Of a stretch of DNA of 64,000 bases, positions 45,163 to 53,289 are shown piece after piece. Under the pieces are notes generated by a model. The model did no database searches, was not told the origin of the DNA, and was given only the letters and a program-made list of their open reading frames with translations. Made by a program: the position numbers and the translations under genes. How positions within the stretch are numbered: position 1 is the stretch's first letter; each line of letters opens with the position of its first letter. The DNA comes from Hyphomicrobiales bacterium (lineage in GTDB: Bacteria; Pseudomonadota; Alphaproteobacteria; Rhizobiales; Beijerinckiaceae), in assembly GCA_019075905.1 (NCBI GenBank), contig JAGXAM010000002.1, forward strand, positions 179,177 to 243,176. The letters are read 5' to 3'.

Positions 45163-46362
45163 GTGAAAATCACTGCCATCGAAACGCTGTCAGCCGGCGA
45201 ATTTGCCAATGTCCTGTGGGTGCGCGTGCACACGGATGCCGGCATTATCGGACTTGGCGAAACCTTTTATGGCGCGGGCGCGGTCGCCGCACAAATCCAC
45301 GACACATTTTCCGGCCGGCTGCTCGGCCGCGATCCGCTGCATATTGAAGCGCTCAACCGCGACATGCTCAACCTGCCGATGGCGCAGGCCTCCACCGGCG
45401 TCGAAACCCGCGCTGCCTCGGCGCTCGACATCGCGCTCTGGGATATTTTTGGTAAGGTCTGCAACCTGCCGGTGCACCAGATGCTGGGCGGCCTGTGCCG
45501 CGACAAGCTGCGCGTTTACAACACCTGCGCCGGCACCCGCTACGTGCGCTCGACCAACATTCGCCCGGTATCGAACTGGAATCGCGGTGCCGATGACGGC
45601 CCCTATGAAGACCTCGATGCCTTCATGACCGACGCCGGTGCGCTGGCCGAGGATCTCGCGAAAAACGGCATTATGGCCATGAAAATCTGGCCGTTTGACC
45701 CCGCCGCACAGGATAATAACGGGCTTTTCATCTCCGCCGCGCAGATGCGCGAAGCCGTGCGGCCCTTCGAGAAGATTCGCAAGGCGGTCGGCGATGCCGT
45801 CGATATTATGGTCGAGATGCATTCGCTCTGGAACCTGCCGACGGCGATGGAGATCGCCCGCGAACTCGAAGCCTTCAAGCCGCGCTGGTATGAAGACCCG
45901 ATCAAGATGAACTCGCCCCAGGCCCTGGGCGAATTTGCCCGTTCCACCACCGTGTGGACCTGCGCCAGCGAGACGCTGGGCTCGCGCTTCCCTTACAAGG
46001 ACATGCTCGAACGCGATGCCATGCACGTGGTGATGGCTGACCTGTGCTGGACCGGCGGCCTCACCGAGGGCCGCAAGATCGCCGCCATGGCCGAAACTTA
46101 CCACCGCCCCTTCGCGCCGCATGATTGCATCGGCCCGGTCGGCTTTGCCGCCGCCGTGCACATGTCCTTCAGCCAGCCCAACACGCTCATCCAGGAATCG
46201 GTGCGGGCCTTTTACAAGGGCTGGTATCGGGAACTGGTGACTACCGTGCCGACCATCGAGGATGGCTATGTCTATCCCATGGAAGGCCCTGGCCTTGGCA
46301 CGGAGCTGCTGCCGCAAGTCTTCGAGCGCTCCGATCTAACCGTGCGCCGGTCCAGCCTCTAG
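45163..46362 (+). CDS. Enolase-superfamily acid-sugar dehydratase (galactonate dehydratase-like)
   Basis: 399 residues from a GTG start. The barrel carries the residue set of the mandelate racemase group: Glu218 and His220 (VEMH), Glu244 (YEDP), Glu270 (ASETL) and His320 (APHD). The spacings of 26, 26 and 50 equal those of E. coli D-galactonate dehydratase. Lys174 is also conserved. It should dehydrate an aldonate to a 2-keto-3-deoxy acid. The exact sugar is unknown. It shares an operon with a carrier and idnO. Confidence 0.85.
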   Translation: MKITAIETLSAGEFANVLWVRVHTDAGIIGLGETFYGAGAVAAQIHDTFSGRLLGRDPLHIEALNRDMLNLPMAQASTGVETRAASALDIALWDIFGKVCNLPVHQMLGGLCRDKLRVYNTCAGTRYVRSTNIRPVSNWNRGADDGPYEDLDAFMTDAGALAEDLAKNGIMAMKIWPFDPAAQDNNGLFISAAQMREAVRPFEKIRKAVGDAVDIMVEMHSLWNLPTAMEIARELEAFKPRWYEDPIKMNSPQALGEFARSTTVWTCASETLGSRFPYKDMLERDAMHVVMADLCWTGGLTEGRKIAAMAETYHRPFAPHDCIGPVGFAAAVHMSFSQPNTLIQESVRAFYKGWYRELVTTVPTIEDGYVYPMEGPGLGTELLPQVFERSDLTVRRSSL

Positions 46363-46371
46363 GACAATGAG

Positions 46372-47139
46372 ATGAGCAACAATCCCTTTGATCTTTCTGG
46401 CAAAACCGCGCTGGTGACCGGCTCGTCGCGCGGGCTGGGCTTCCTCATGGCCCGCGGCCTCGCCCGCGCCGGCGCCCGCATCATCCTCAATGGCGTGGAT
46501 GTCGGGCGCCTTGAGGCCGCAAAAAACAGCCTGAAGCAGGAAGGCATTGACGCCGAGACGCTGAATTTCGATGTCACCCATGAAGCCGATGTCATCGCCG
46601 CCTTTGCCCGGCTCGATCAGCGCAATATGGTGCCGGACATTCTGGTCAACAATGCCGGCATCCAGTTGCGCAAGCCGCTGCTCGACTTCACCAGCGATGA
46701 ATGGCGCAAGGTCATCGACACCAACCTCACCAGCGCCTTTATTATCGGCCGCGAGGCGGCCCAGCGCATGGTGGCTCGCGGGCACGGCAAGATCATCAAT
46801 ATCGGCTCGCTCGCCAGCGAGCTGGCGCGCCCGACCGTCGCCCCCTATACGGCGGCCAAGGGCGGCATAAAAATGCTGACGCGCTCGATGGCGGTGGAAT
46901 GGGCGTCGAAGGGCCTGCAAGTCAATGGCATCGGCCCGGGCTACATGCTCACCGACATGAATCAGGCCCTGATGGACAATGCCGAATTCAACAGCTGGCT
47001 GATGTCGCGGGTGCCGGCCAAGCGTTGGGGCAAGCCCGAAGAACTGGCCGGAGCCGCCGTGTTTCTCGCCTCATCGGCCGCTGACTACATCAATGGCCAG
47101 ATGATTTATATCGACGGCGGCATGCTCGCGGCCATGTAG
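46372..47139 (+). CDS. idnO: Gluconate 5-dehydrogenase / 5-ketogluconate reductase (SDR)
   Basis: 255 residues, short-chain dehydrogenase. NAD(P) motif TGSSRGLG is at 16-23, NNAG at 93-96, and the catalytic Ser146, Tyr159 and Lys163 (YTAAK) are intact. Closest type is IdnO/Gno, which reduces 5-ketogluconate to D-gluconate. With idnD 3 kb upstream this completes the idonate-to-gluconate interconversion. It begins 9 bp after the dehydratase gene. Confidence 0.88.
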   Translation: MSNNPFDLSGKTALVTGSSRGLGFLMARGLARAGARIILNGVDVGRLEAAKNSLKQEGIDAETLNFDVTHEADVIAAFARLDQRNMVPDILVNNAGIQLRKPLLDFTSDEWRKVIDTNLTSAFIIGREAAQRMVARGHGKIINIGSLASELARPTVAPYTAAKGGIKMLTRSMAVEWASKGLQVNGIGPGYMLTDMNQALMDNAEFNSWLMSRVPAKRWGKPEELAGAAVFLASSAADYINGQMIYIDGGMLAAM

Positions 47140-47232
47140 CGCACCCCATTTGTGCGAGGCGGCAAAGCCCGCTAAGGAAAGGAGGCGGATTGCACCGCCT
47201 TGAGCCTGTCTCGCACATCATGGAGCCACAGC

Positions 47233-47793
47233 ATGCCTGACCATCATCATCACGGGCTGCGTGCCAGCAAGGTGCGGGCGCGCGGCAGCTGGAGCGCCGC
47301 AGCCGCCGACAGCGTGCTGCTGGATTTCGAGGACCGGCAGCGCCGCCATATCCATCTTGCCGGAATCGGCGGCCTGCAATTCGTCCTCGATCTGCAGCAG
47401 GCCTTGCTGCTGCGCGGCGGCGACGCCCTCGAACTCGATGATGGCCGCCTCGTTGAGGTCGTGGCCGCGACCGAAAATCTGGTGGAAGTGCGCGCTGCCG
47501 ATGCGCTGGCGCTGACGCGGCTGGCCTGGCACCTTGGCGGGCGCCACGTCCCGGTCGAAATCACCAAATCGGCGCTGCGTATCCGGGCCGACCATGCCAT
47601 CGAGACCATGCTGGAGGGCCTCGGCGCCAGATTGCGCAAGATCGAGACCGCTTTCGAGCCCGAAGGCGGTGCCTATGCCAGCAACGGCCATGAACATGGG
47701 CATCACGGGCATGAGCATCACGACCATGCTCACCATGACCACGAGCATCATGATCATGACCATCACGGGCATGATCATCACCACCATAAATAG
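47233..47793 (+). CDS. ureE: Urease accessory protein UreE-like with His-rich tail
   Basis: 186 residues from MPDHHHHGLRASKVRA. VLLDFEDRQRRHIHLAG and LHGDALELDDGRLVEVV-like middle, WHLGGRHVPVEITKSALRIRAD and HAIETMLEGLGARL are UreE features, including the nickel-site His in WHLGGRH. The C-terminal 30 residues are mostly His with Asp and Glu (HEHGHHGHEHHDHAHHDHEH), a metal-binding tail. Delivers nickel to urease or other Ni enzymes. No other ure genes are in the window. Confidence 0.88.
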   Translation: MPDHHHHGLRASKVRARGSWSAAAADSVLLDFEDRQRRHIHLAGIGGLQFVLDLQQALLLRGGDALELDDGRLVEVVAATENLVEVRAADALALTRLAWHLGGRHVPVEITKSALRIRADHAIETMLEGLGARLRKIETAFEPEGGAYASNGHEHGHHGHEHHDHAHHDHEHHDHDHHGHDHHHHK

Positions 47794-47969
47794 CGCCCAA
47801 CCCGTTTGTCAGGGACGATGAACATCATTGCCGGCCGACACTTGGCGCCATAGTGCAGCGGCACTGACGCGCTGTGCGCGCATTTGGTGATCGGGCGGCT
47901 GGCCCATCGCGGCTGGACAGCCGGGCTTTGGTGGCATTAGGCTGGGCCGGTTCGGTCACGGGTGGCAGC

Positions 47970-50243
47970 ATGGGGCGCGCATCGGCAAAATGGGTGGCCT
48001 TTTGGGTGGCAGCGGGGTTGTTTGCCGCCATCAGTGCGCTTGGCACATGGGGTTTTGCCCGTTCCTGCGGCTATCCTGGCTCCAGTGCGGCAGCCATCAC
48101 CGATGCGCTCTATCGAACCTTGCAGCTCTATCTGCTCAATTACACGCCCTATGAATGCCACGGCGCGGCGGCTTTTCACATCAATGCGCCGCTGCAGGCG
48201 GCACGGTTTCTGGCCCCGACTTTTGCGACCGGCACGGTGATCCTCAGCCTGGTCGAGCCGTTGCGAGATTATGTGCGCCTGTTCTGGCAGAGCAGCCAGG
48301 CCCGGCGCCGGGTGATCGTGATCGGCTATGGTGCGCCGGGGGAAGCCATGGCCCGGCATCTGGCGCAAACCGAACTCGTGACGGTCATCACCCGCGAACC
48401 GGACAGCCGTGGCCGCCAGCGCCCGGTGCTGGGCCGCCTGCTGGTGACGGACGGCCACGATGACTTGCAGGCGGCGCTGCGCCGCGTGCGGGCCGACAAG
48501 GCACAGCGGCTGTTTATCACCGGCGCGAGCGACATGCAGGCGCTCGATGGCGCGCATGTCACGCAGGCCTGGCTGGCCCGGCGCCACAAGCGCAAGGCCG
48601 ATCTGCGGGTGATCCTGCTTGATCCCGCCCTTGCCCGCGAAATGATCGACATCAGCGCTTCGGGCGGCGGTCTTTGGCATGAACTGGCAGCTTTCACCCT
48701 GCCGCAGATGGCCGCAGAAGGCTTGGTGCAGGTTGCGCGTTTCGACCGCACGGCGCTGGAAGCCGGGCAGGCTGGCGTGCATGTGGTGCTGTTTGGCGCC
48801 TCCAGCCAGGGCGAGGCGATCATCACCGAAATCTTGCTGACGGCATGGCGGGTCGCGCTGCAACCGCCCCGCCTCGATATTTTCGCCGGGGCCACCAATG
48901 CCCTGGAGGCGCGCCTGCACGGCCTCGCCCCGGCGCTGTTTGCCGACGCCGGCGCGCCGGGCCTGCCGACCGGTAGTGCTCCGCAGATCGTTTTTCACAA
49001 TGTGGACGCTGCGCAATGGAATGCCAGCGCTGCTTTGTCACCGCTGCAGGCCCTGCAGACCCCGGTCACCGCCTATGTTTTTGCCGATGATGACGACACC
49101 GCCAATTTTCGGGCGGCGATGGAGCTGGAAAGCGCGATGCTGCAGGAGCGGCTGGCAGCGGCGCCGATCTATATCTATCTCGGCAACGCCCATCAGGGCG
49201 CGGCGGCCGACCCCGGCTTCAGCGCCACCAGCCTGATCCGTCCTTTCGGTGCCCTCGATGCCCTCGTCGCTCGCGGCATCGCCTTTGAACGCGCCCTCGA
49301 TGGCCAGGCGCGGCAATTGCATCATGCTTATCTGCGCAGCGGCATGACCATGCAGAAAATTGCGCAGGAGCAGGGCGAGACATTCCGTTTCAGCGCTCTG
49401 GCCTGGGATGAGTTGCCGGAAACATTACGGGTATCGAACCGCCGCCTGTTTCGTCACAGCGTGCAGAAGCTTGAAGATTTCGGGCTGCAATGGCCGTTGC
49501 AGGGCCTGCACCTGCCTGCCGTGACCGGCGCGGATCATGCCCGTCTGGTCGACTCCGCCTTGCTTGATAGCGTCGCGGTGCGCGAGCATGACCGCTGGAT
49601 GTGCGAGCGGGCGCTGGAGGGCTGGATGCCGGGCGAAGCGCGGGATGACCAGCGCCGGTTGCATCCCTCGATACGCCGCTGGGATGAGCTCGATGCCCCG
49701 ACCCGCAATTATGACCGGGTCTTTGCCCGAAGCCTGCTTGAGCCGCAGACCGACCGGCTCGCCGCCCGTCCGCAGGCAAGGATGCGCCATCTCGCCGGTC
49801 TGGTGCTGTTGCCGCAGCACAAGCCGGATGGCGAGATCAGCTGGCAGGCCCATACCACGCTTGTGGCCGGGGAACCGGCCGCCAGCGAACTGGTCATCGG
49901 CATCAGATGGCCCCCGGCAGCGGCCGGGCGGACAAGGCTCGGCCCCGCCGGAATGGCGGCCGGCATTGCCGAAGTGCAGCACTTGCTGCGCAGCGAAAGG
50001 CGCTTGCAGGCCTTGTGCCGGATGCGCTTCGTCCATGCGCGCCCGCCCGAAGAAGTGGTGCTGCGCATGATCGAGCGCATCGTCAGCGAGGCCGCCCCGC
50101 AAGATTGCGAAATCTCGGTGCAATGGCTCTGGGGCCGCGGCGCGCCGCCACCCCTTGCCTCGGCCATCGCCAGCCCCGATGCGCTTTGGCAGAGCCTCGG
50201 GCTGATGCCGGGCGGGGCAAGGCCGCTCGTCCAAGGCTCGTAA
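47970..50243 (+). CDS. TrkA-N/RCK-like membrane protein with RyR domain
   Basis: 757 residues from MGRASAKWVAFWVA; the frame is open upstream to 47874 and start choice is uncertain. Two hydrophobic helices (about 8-28 and 78-97) flank a segment with a pore-helix-like stretch (LYRTLQLYLLNYTP). A Rossmann domain starts RVIVIGYGAPGEAMARHLAQ (114-133). A second begins VHVVLFGASSQGEAIITEIL (270-289). A RyR domain spans about 537-585, with REHDRWMCERALEGWMPGEA, HPSIRRWDELD and RNYDR. The layout suggests a ligand-gated channel or channel-like sensor of the Castor/Pollux or RCK kind. First of three adjacent genes with patatin and SLOG partners. Confidence 0.75.
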   Translation: MGRASAKWVAFWVAAGLFAAISALGTWGFARSCGYPGSSAAAITDALYRTLQLYLLNYTPYECHGAAAFHINAPLQAARFLAPTFATGTVILSLVEPLRDYVRLFWQSSQARRRVIVIGYGAPGEAMARHLAQTELVTVITREPDSRGRQRPVLGRLLVTDGHDDLQAALRRVRADKAQRLFITGASDMQALDGAHVTQAWLARRHKRKADLRVILLDPALAREMIDISASGGGLWHELAAFTLPQMAAEGLVQVARFDRTALEAGQAGVHVVLFGASSQGEAIITEILLTAWRVALQPPRLDIFAGATNALEARLHGLAPALFADAGAPGLPTGSAPQIVFHNVDAAQWNASAALSPLQALQTPVTAYVFADDDDTANFRAAMELESAMLQERLAAAPIYIYLGNAHQGAAADPGFSATSLIRPFGALDALVARGIAFERALDGQARQLHHAYLRSGMTMQKIAQEQGETFRFSALAWDELPETLRVSNRRLFRHSVQKLEDFGLQWPLQGLHLPAVTGADHARLVDSALLDSVAVREHDRWMCERALEGWMPGEARDDQRRLHPSIRRWDELDAPTRNYDRVFARSLLEPQTDRLAARPQARMRHLAGLVLLPQHKPDGEISWQAHTTLVAGEPAASELVIGIRWPPAAAGRTRLGPAGMAAGIAEVQHLLRSERRLQALCRMRFVHARPPEEVVLRMIERIVSEAAPQDCEISVQWLWGRGAPPPLASAIASPDALWQSLGLMPGGARPLVQGS

Positions 50244-50313
50244 AACACCCCGCAAAGGCTTTGCCAGACAGGGTTTCGCGGCCTATTCTGGAGCGCGAAC
50301 GAGGGGAGGGAAC

Positions 50314-50373
50314 ATGTCGCGCTGCTGCCAGATCGACCCGCCACGCGCGCCTCATGAGCATGGCCATGGCTGA
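50314..50373 (+). CDS. Possible 19-residue leader ORF overlapping the patatin start
   Basis: A strong ribosome-binding stretch (GAGGGGAGGG, about 50301-50310) precedes an ATG at 50314 that opens a 19-residue frame ending TGA at 50373. That frame overlaps the patatin start (50354) in a different register. The patatin ATG itself has no good Shine-Dalgarno sequence. The short frame may be a translational coupler or leader. Alternatively the patatin start may be misplaced, or the sequence may contain an error. Confidence 0.3.
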   Translation: MSRCCQIDPPRAPHEHGHG

Positions 50374-51544
50374 GTCCACACCCTTCGAACTGCCGCGCGA
50401 CCGCCATTTGCTGGCACCGGGCCGCAAGCGCATCTTGTCGCTCGATGGCGGCGGCGTGCGCGGCGTGTTGAGTGTAGCCTTTCTGGAGCGGATCGAGGCG
50501 CTGCTCGCCGAGGATGCCGGCCGGCCGGTGCGCCTGTGCGACCATTTCGACCTGATCGGCGGCACTTCGACCGGCGCACTGATTGCCGCCGGCCTGGCAC
50601 TCGGCCTGTCGGCGCAGGACTTGCGCGGCTTTTATGTTGAGGCGGCGCCCCGGATTTTCCGGCAATCGCGGCTGCGCATGTTTGGCGTGCTGGAACCGCG
50701 CTTTGACGCCCGGCCGCTGGAGGCCGAAATCCACCGGGTGGTGGGAGGCCGCCATCTCGACAGTGCTGATATTCAGACCGGCCTCGCCATCATCTCGAAA
50801 CGCATGGACACCAACAGCACCTGGGTCCTGAGCAACAATCCGCGCGCGCCCTATTGGGAGGATCAGCCGGGCGGTGCCATCGGCAACCGGCATTTCCCGC
50901 TGGCAGCGGTGGTGCGGGCTTCCACCGCCGCGCCGCATTATTTTGCGCCCGAGCTCATCCAGATCGTCGCCGGTGAGCGGCCCGGCCTGTTCGTCGATGG
51001 CGGCGTCACCCCTTACAAAAACCCGACCTTGCCGCTGTTGATGCAGGCCCTGATGGCTCCTCATGGCCTGAACTGGCAGGCCGGCGCCGATCACTTGCAG
51101 ATCATCTCGATCGGCACCGGCGACCGTCGCGAGCGTATGCCGCCGGGAAAGGCACCCCCGCGCACCTCGGCAGGCGTCGCCCTGCAGGCGCTGGTTGGCG
51201 CCCTTTCTGATTCCTCGGTCGCGTCGCTAACGCTGCTGCATTGGCTGAGCGGCACCAGGGCGCTGTGGCCAGTCAATTCGGAAATCGGTGATCTCGGCAC
51301 GGTAGTGCCGCCTTTTGGCCAGCCGCTATTCGGCTTTCGGCGCTATGATGCGCATCTGGAGGCGGACTGGCTCAGCGAAGAACTCGGGATTCGCGTCGAC
51401 GCGCGGGAATTGAAGGCGCTCGCCCGTCTTGACCAGCCGGCCGCCGTGCCCCGGCTTTATGAGATTGGCCAGAAGGCTGCGGCCAAATTCATCCGCGCCG
51501 AAGACTTCCGCGCCGATACCTCAGGCTGCGGGGCGCCCGCATGA
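50354..51544 (+). CDS. Patatin-like phospholipase (CapV-like effector candidate)
   Basis: 396 residues from MSMAMAESTPFELPRDR. The oxyanion loop DGGGVRG is at 31-37, the nucleophile elbow GTSTG has Ser72, and the dyad Asp is 215 in FVDGGVTPYKNP. A lipase that hydrolyses membrane phospholipids; no signal peptide, so cytoplasmic. Similar patatins act as CBASS effectors (CapV). Here no CD-NTase is adjacent, and the neighbours are a RyR/TrkA protein and a SLOG/SLATT-like protein. The stop overlaps the next start (ATGA). Confidence 0.9.
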   Translation: MSMAMAESTPFELPRDRHLLAPGRKRILSLDGGGVRGVLSVAFLERIEALLAEDAGRPVRLCDHFDLIGGTSTGALIAAGLALGLSAQDLRGFYVEAAPRIFRQSRLRMFGVLEPRFDARPLEAEIHRVVGGRHLDSADIQTGLAIISKRMDTNSTWVLSNNPRAPYWEDQPGGAIGNRHFPLAAVVRASTAAPHYFAPELIQIVAGERPGLFVDGGVTPYKNPTLPLLMQALMAPHGLNWQAGADHLQIISIGTGDRRERMPPGKAPPRTSAGVALQALVGALSDSSVASLTLLHWLSGTRALWPVNSEIGDLGTVVPPFGQPLFGFRRYDAHLEADWLSEELGIRVDARELKALARLDQPAAVPRLYEIGQKAAAKFIRAEDFRADTSGCGAPA

Positions 51545-53250
51545 GTGCCAGTGTGCCGCCGCTGCCGCAACCAACGCTGCAAATCGGCGTTATTGGCCAC
51601 AGGGCCCTGCCGGATGCCGACCTCGCCCTGCTCGCTGACAAGGCCACGGAGGCGCTTGCCGGCATCATCGCCGCGGCCCGCAAGGCCCTGCCGGAACCGG
51701 CGCGCAGCCGCTTGCAACTGCGCTGCATCTCCTCCCTCGCTGAGGGCAGCGATTGTCTGCTCACAGAGGCGGCCCTTGCGCAAGGCTGCGCGCTTGCGGC
51801 GCCGCTGCCGTTTCAGCGGGCACTCTATGCCAGGGATTTCACCGATCCTGCGGCCCTGGCCCGTCATGAGCGCCTGCTGGCCCAGTCCGCCTCGGTCTAT
51901 GAAATCGACGCCGCCGGTGCCAAGGCCGAATCCTATCTCGCCGCCAGCCGGATCCTGCTGGCGCAAAGCGACATCGTGCTGGCTATCTGGGATGGCGATG
52001 CCGAGCGCGGTATCGGCGGCACCGCACAGACCATCCGCGAGGCGCTGCTGGCCGACATTCCGGTGCTGGTAATCGCCGCGCAGGCGCCGCATGCGCTGCA
52101 TGTGCCCGGCGATGACATGTCCGCCAGCCCGCAGGCACAAATCGAGCGCTGGATGCAGCATCTGCTGGCGCCTTTGCCGGCCAGACCGCGTCATGACGCG
52201 ATGGCGCAATATCTGGCCGAGCAGGTCAAGACCGCGCCTGTGGCAACGTGGTTCGTGCGCAGCGTCGAGCGCTGGTTGCTGCTCGCCGCCAAACCGCAGC
52301 CGCAACCGCAAAGCGAGCCGCCGCCTGACCTGCCTGACGCTGCCGATGATCCGCTGCGGCAGTTCGATGAGGTCATCGAGCCGCACCGGCGCACCCTTGA
52401 CCAATTGGCCACGCGCTATGGTGCGCTCTATCGCGCCGCTTTCACGGTGCGTCTGCTGGCGGTTTTGCCGGCTACCGCCTTCGGCATCATCAGCCTTTAT
52501 GCCGCGCCGACGCTCGCCAATCTCGGACTATCCGGGCAATTGCTGGTGCTGGCGGTGACGCTGGTCATCGCCGGACTGGACGCCCGGTTGGGTTGGCACC
52601 GGCGCTTTGTTGCCTATCGCTATCTTGCCGAACACCTGCGTCAGAGCCGCTTGCTGGCGCTGTTTGGCACCACCGGCGCACTGGCGCCGCCGCATTTTGA
52701 CCGCCAGCCTGCGCCCGAAGACTGGGCCGACGCCGTGCTGCGGCGCATCGTCCGCGCTGCCGGTTTACCGCCCCTGAATGGCGGTGACGGCTTTATCGGC
52801 GCTGCCGCCGCGATCATATGTCGTGAAATGGCGGAACAGCGGGACTTTTATCTCGCCCGCGCCGCCAAATTCGCTGTGCTCGGCCAAAGGCTGAAGCGTG
52901 CCGGAACGGTGCTTTATGTGGCCGGTTTTGGCTTCACATTGCTGCGGCTGATCCTCGGGCCTTCCAACCATGTTCCGGGACTTGCCACCACGCTCGCCCT
53001 GCTCGCCATGATCGCCCCGGCGCTGTCGCCGGTGTTTTTCGGCCTGCGCTCATGGAATGAATATGCCAGCCTCGCCGACCGCTACCGCGTCACCGGCAAT
53101 CGCCTCACACGCCTGCTGCAGCTCTATGCCATGCATCCTGCCAACCGCGCCAAGCTGGAGACCATTGCTGCGGCCGCTACCACGCTGATGCTGGCGGAAA
53201 CAAGGGATTGGCACAGCGCCATCAAGGGCCATGACCTGAAGCCGCTGTGA
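51541..53250 (+). CDS. SLOG-like domain fused to SLATT-like membrane region
   Basis: 569 residues. Residues about 13-180 form a Rossmann-like domain with the GHR motif (19-21), SSLAEGSD (64-71) and SDIVLAIWDGD (143-153), typical of SLOG nucleotide-binding or -processing domains. Then comes a Pro/Gln-rich linker (250-270), followed by four hydrophobic helices (about 300-322, 330-347, 455-473, 479-502). The helices are flanked by YRYLAEHLRQSRL and RSWNEYASLADRYRVTGNRL, which recall the SMODS/SLOG-associated two-TM (SLATT) effector. The gene is translationally coupled to the patatin gene. Domain calls are by eye and would need profile searches. Confidence 0.65.
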   Translation: MSASVPPLPQPTLQIGVIGHRALPDADLALLADKATEALAGIIAAARKALPEPARSRLQLRCISSLAEGSDCLLTEAALAQGCALAAPLPFQRALYARDFTDPAALARHERLLAQSASVYEIDAAGAKAESYLAASRILLAQSDIVLAIWDGDAERGIGGTAQTIREALLADIPVLVIAAQAPHALHVPGDDMSASPQAQIERWMQHLLAPLPARPRHDAMAQYLAEQVKTAPVATWFVRSVERWLLLAAKPQPQPQSEPPPDLPDAADDPLRQFDEVIEPHRRTLDQLATRYGALYRAAFTVRLLAVLPATAFGIISLYAAPTLANLGLSGQLLVLAVTLVIAGLDARLGWHRRFVAYRYLAEHLRQSRLLALFGTTGALAPPHFDRQPAPEDWADAVLRRIVRAAGLPPLNGGDGFIGAAAAIICREMAEQRDFYLARAAKFAVLGQRLKRAGTVLYVAGFGFTLLRLILGPSNHVPGLATTLALLAMIAPALSPVFFGLRSWNEYASLADRYRVTGNRLTRLLQLYAMHPANRAKLETIAAAATTLMLAETRDWHSAIKGHDLKPL

Positions 53251-53289
53251 GGCGGAGAGCAAGACCATCGGCCCATGCGGCGCCGCCGG

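Noticed and set aside
45190..46317. 375-residue leftward open frame
   Set aside because: Antisense to the dehydratase gene with its conserved metal ligands.
47181..47196. GGCGG/CCGCC mini-hairpin after idnO as terminator
   Set aside because: Only 5 bp of stem and no T tract; it also overlaps the likely leader of ureE.
49907..50353. Upstream extension of the patatin frame
   Set aside because: It overlaps the 3' end of the RyR/TrkA gene in another frame and lacks patatin similarity.
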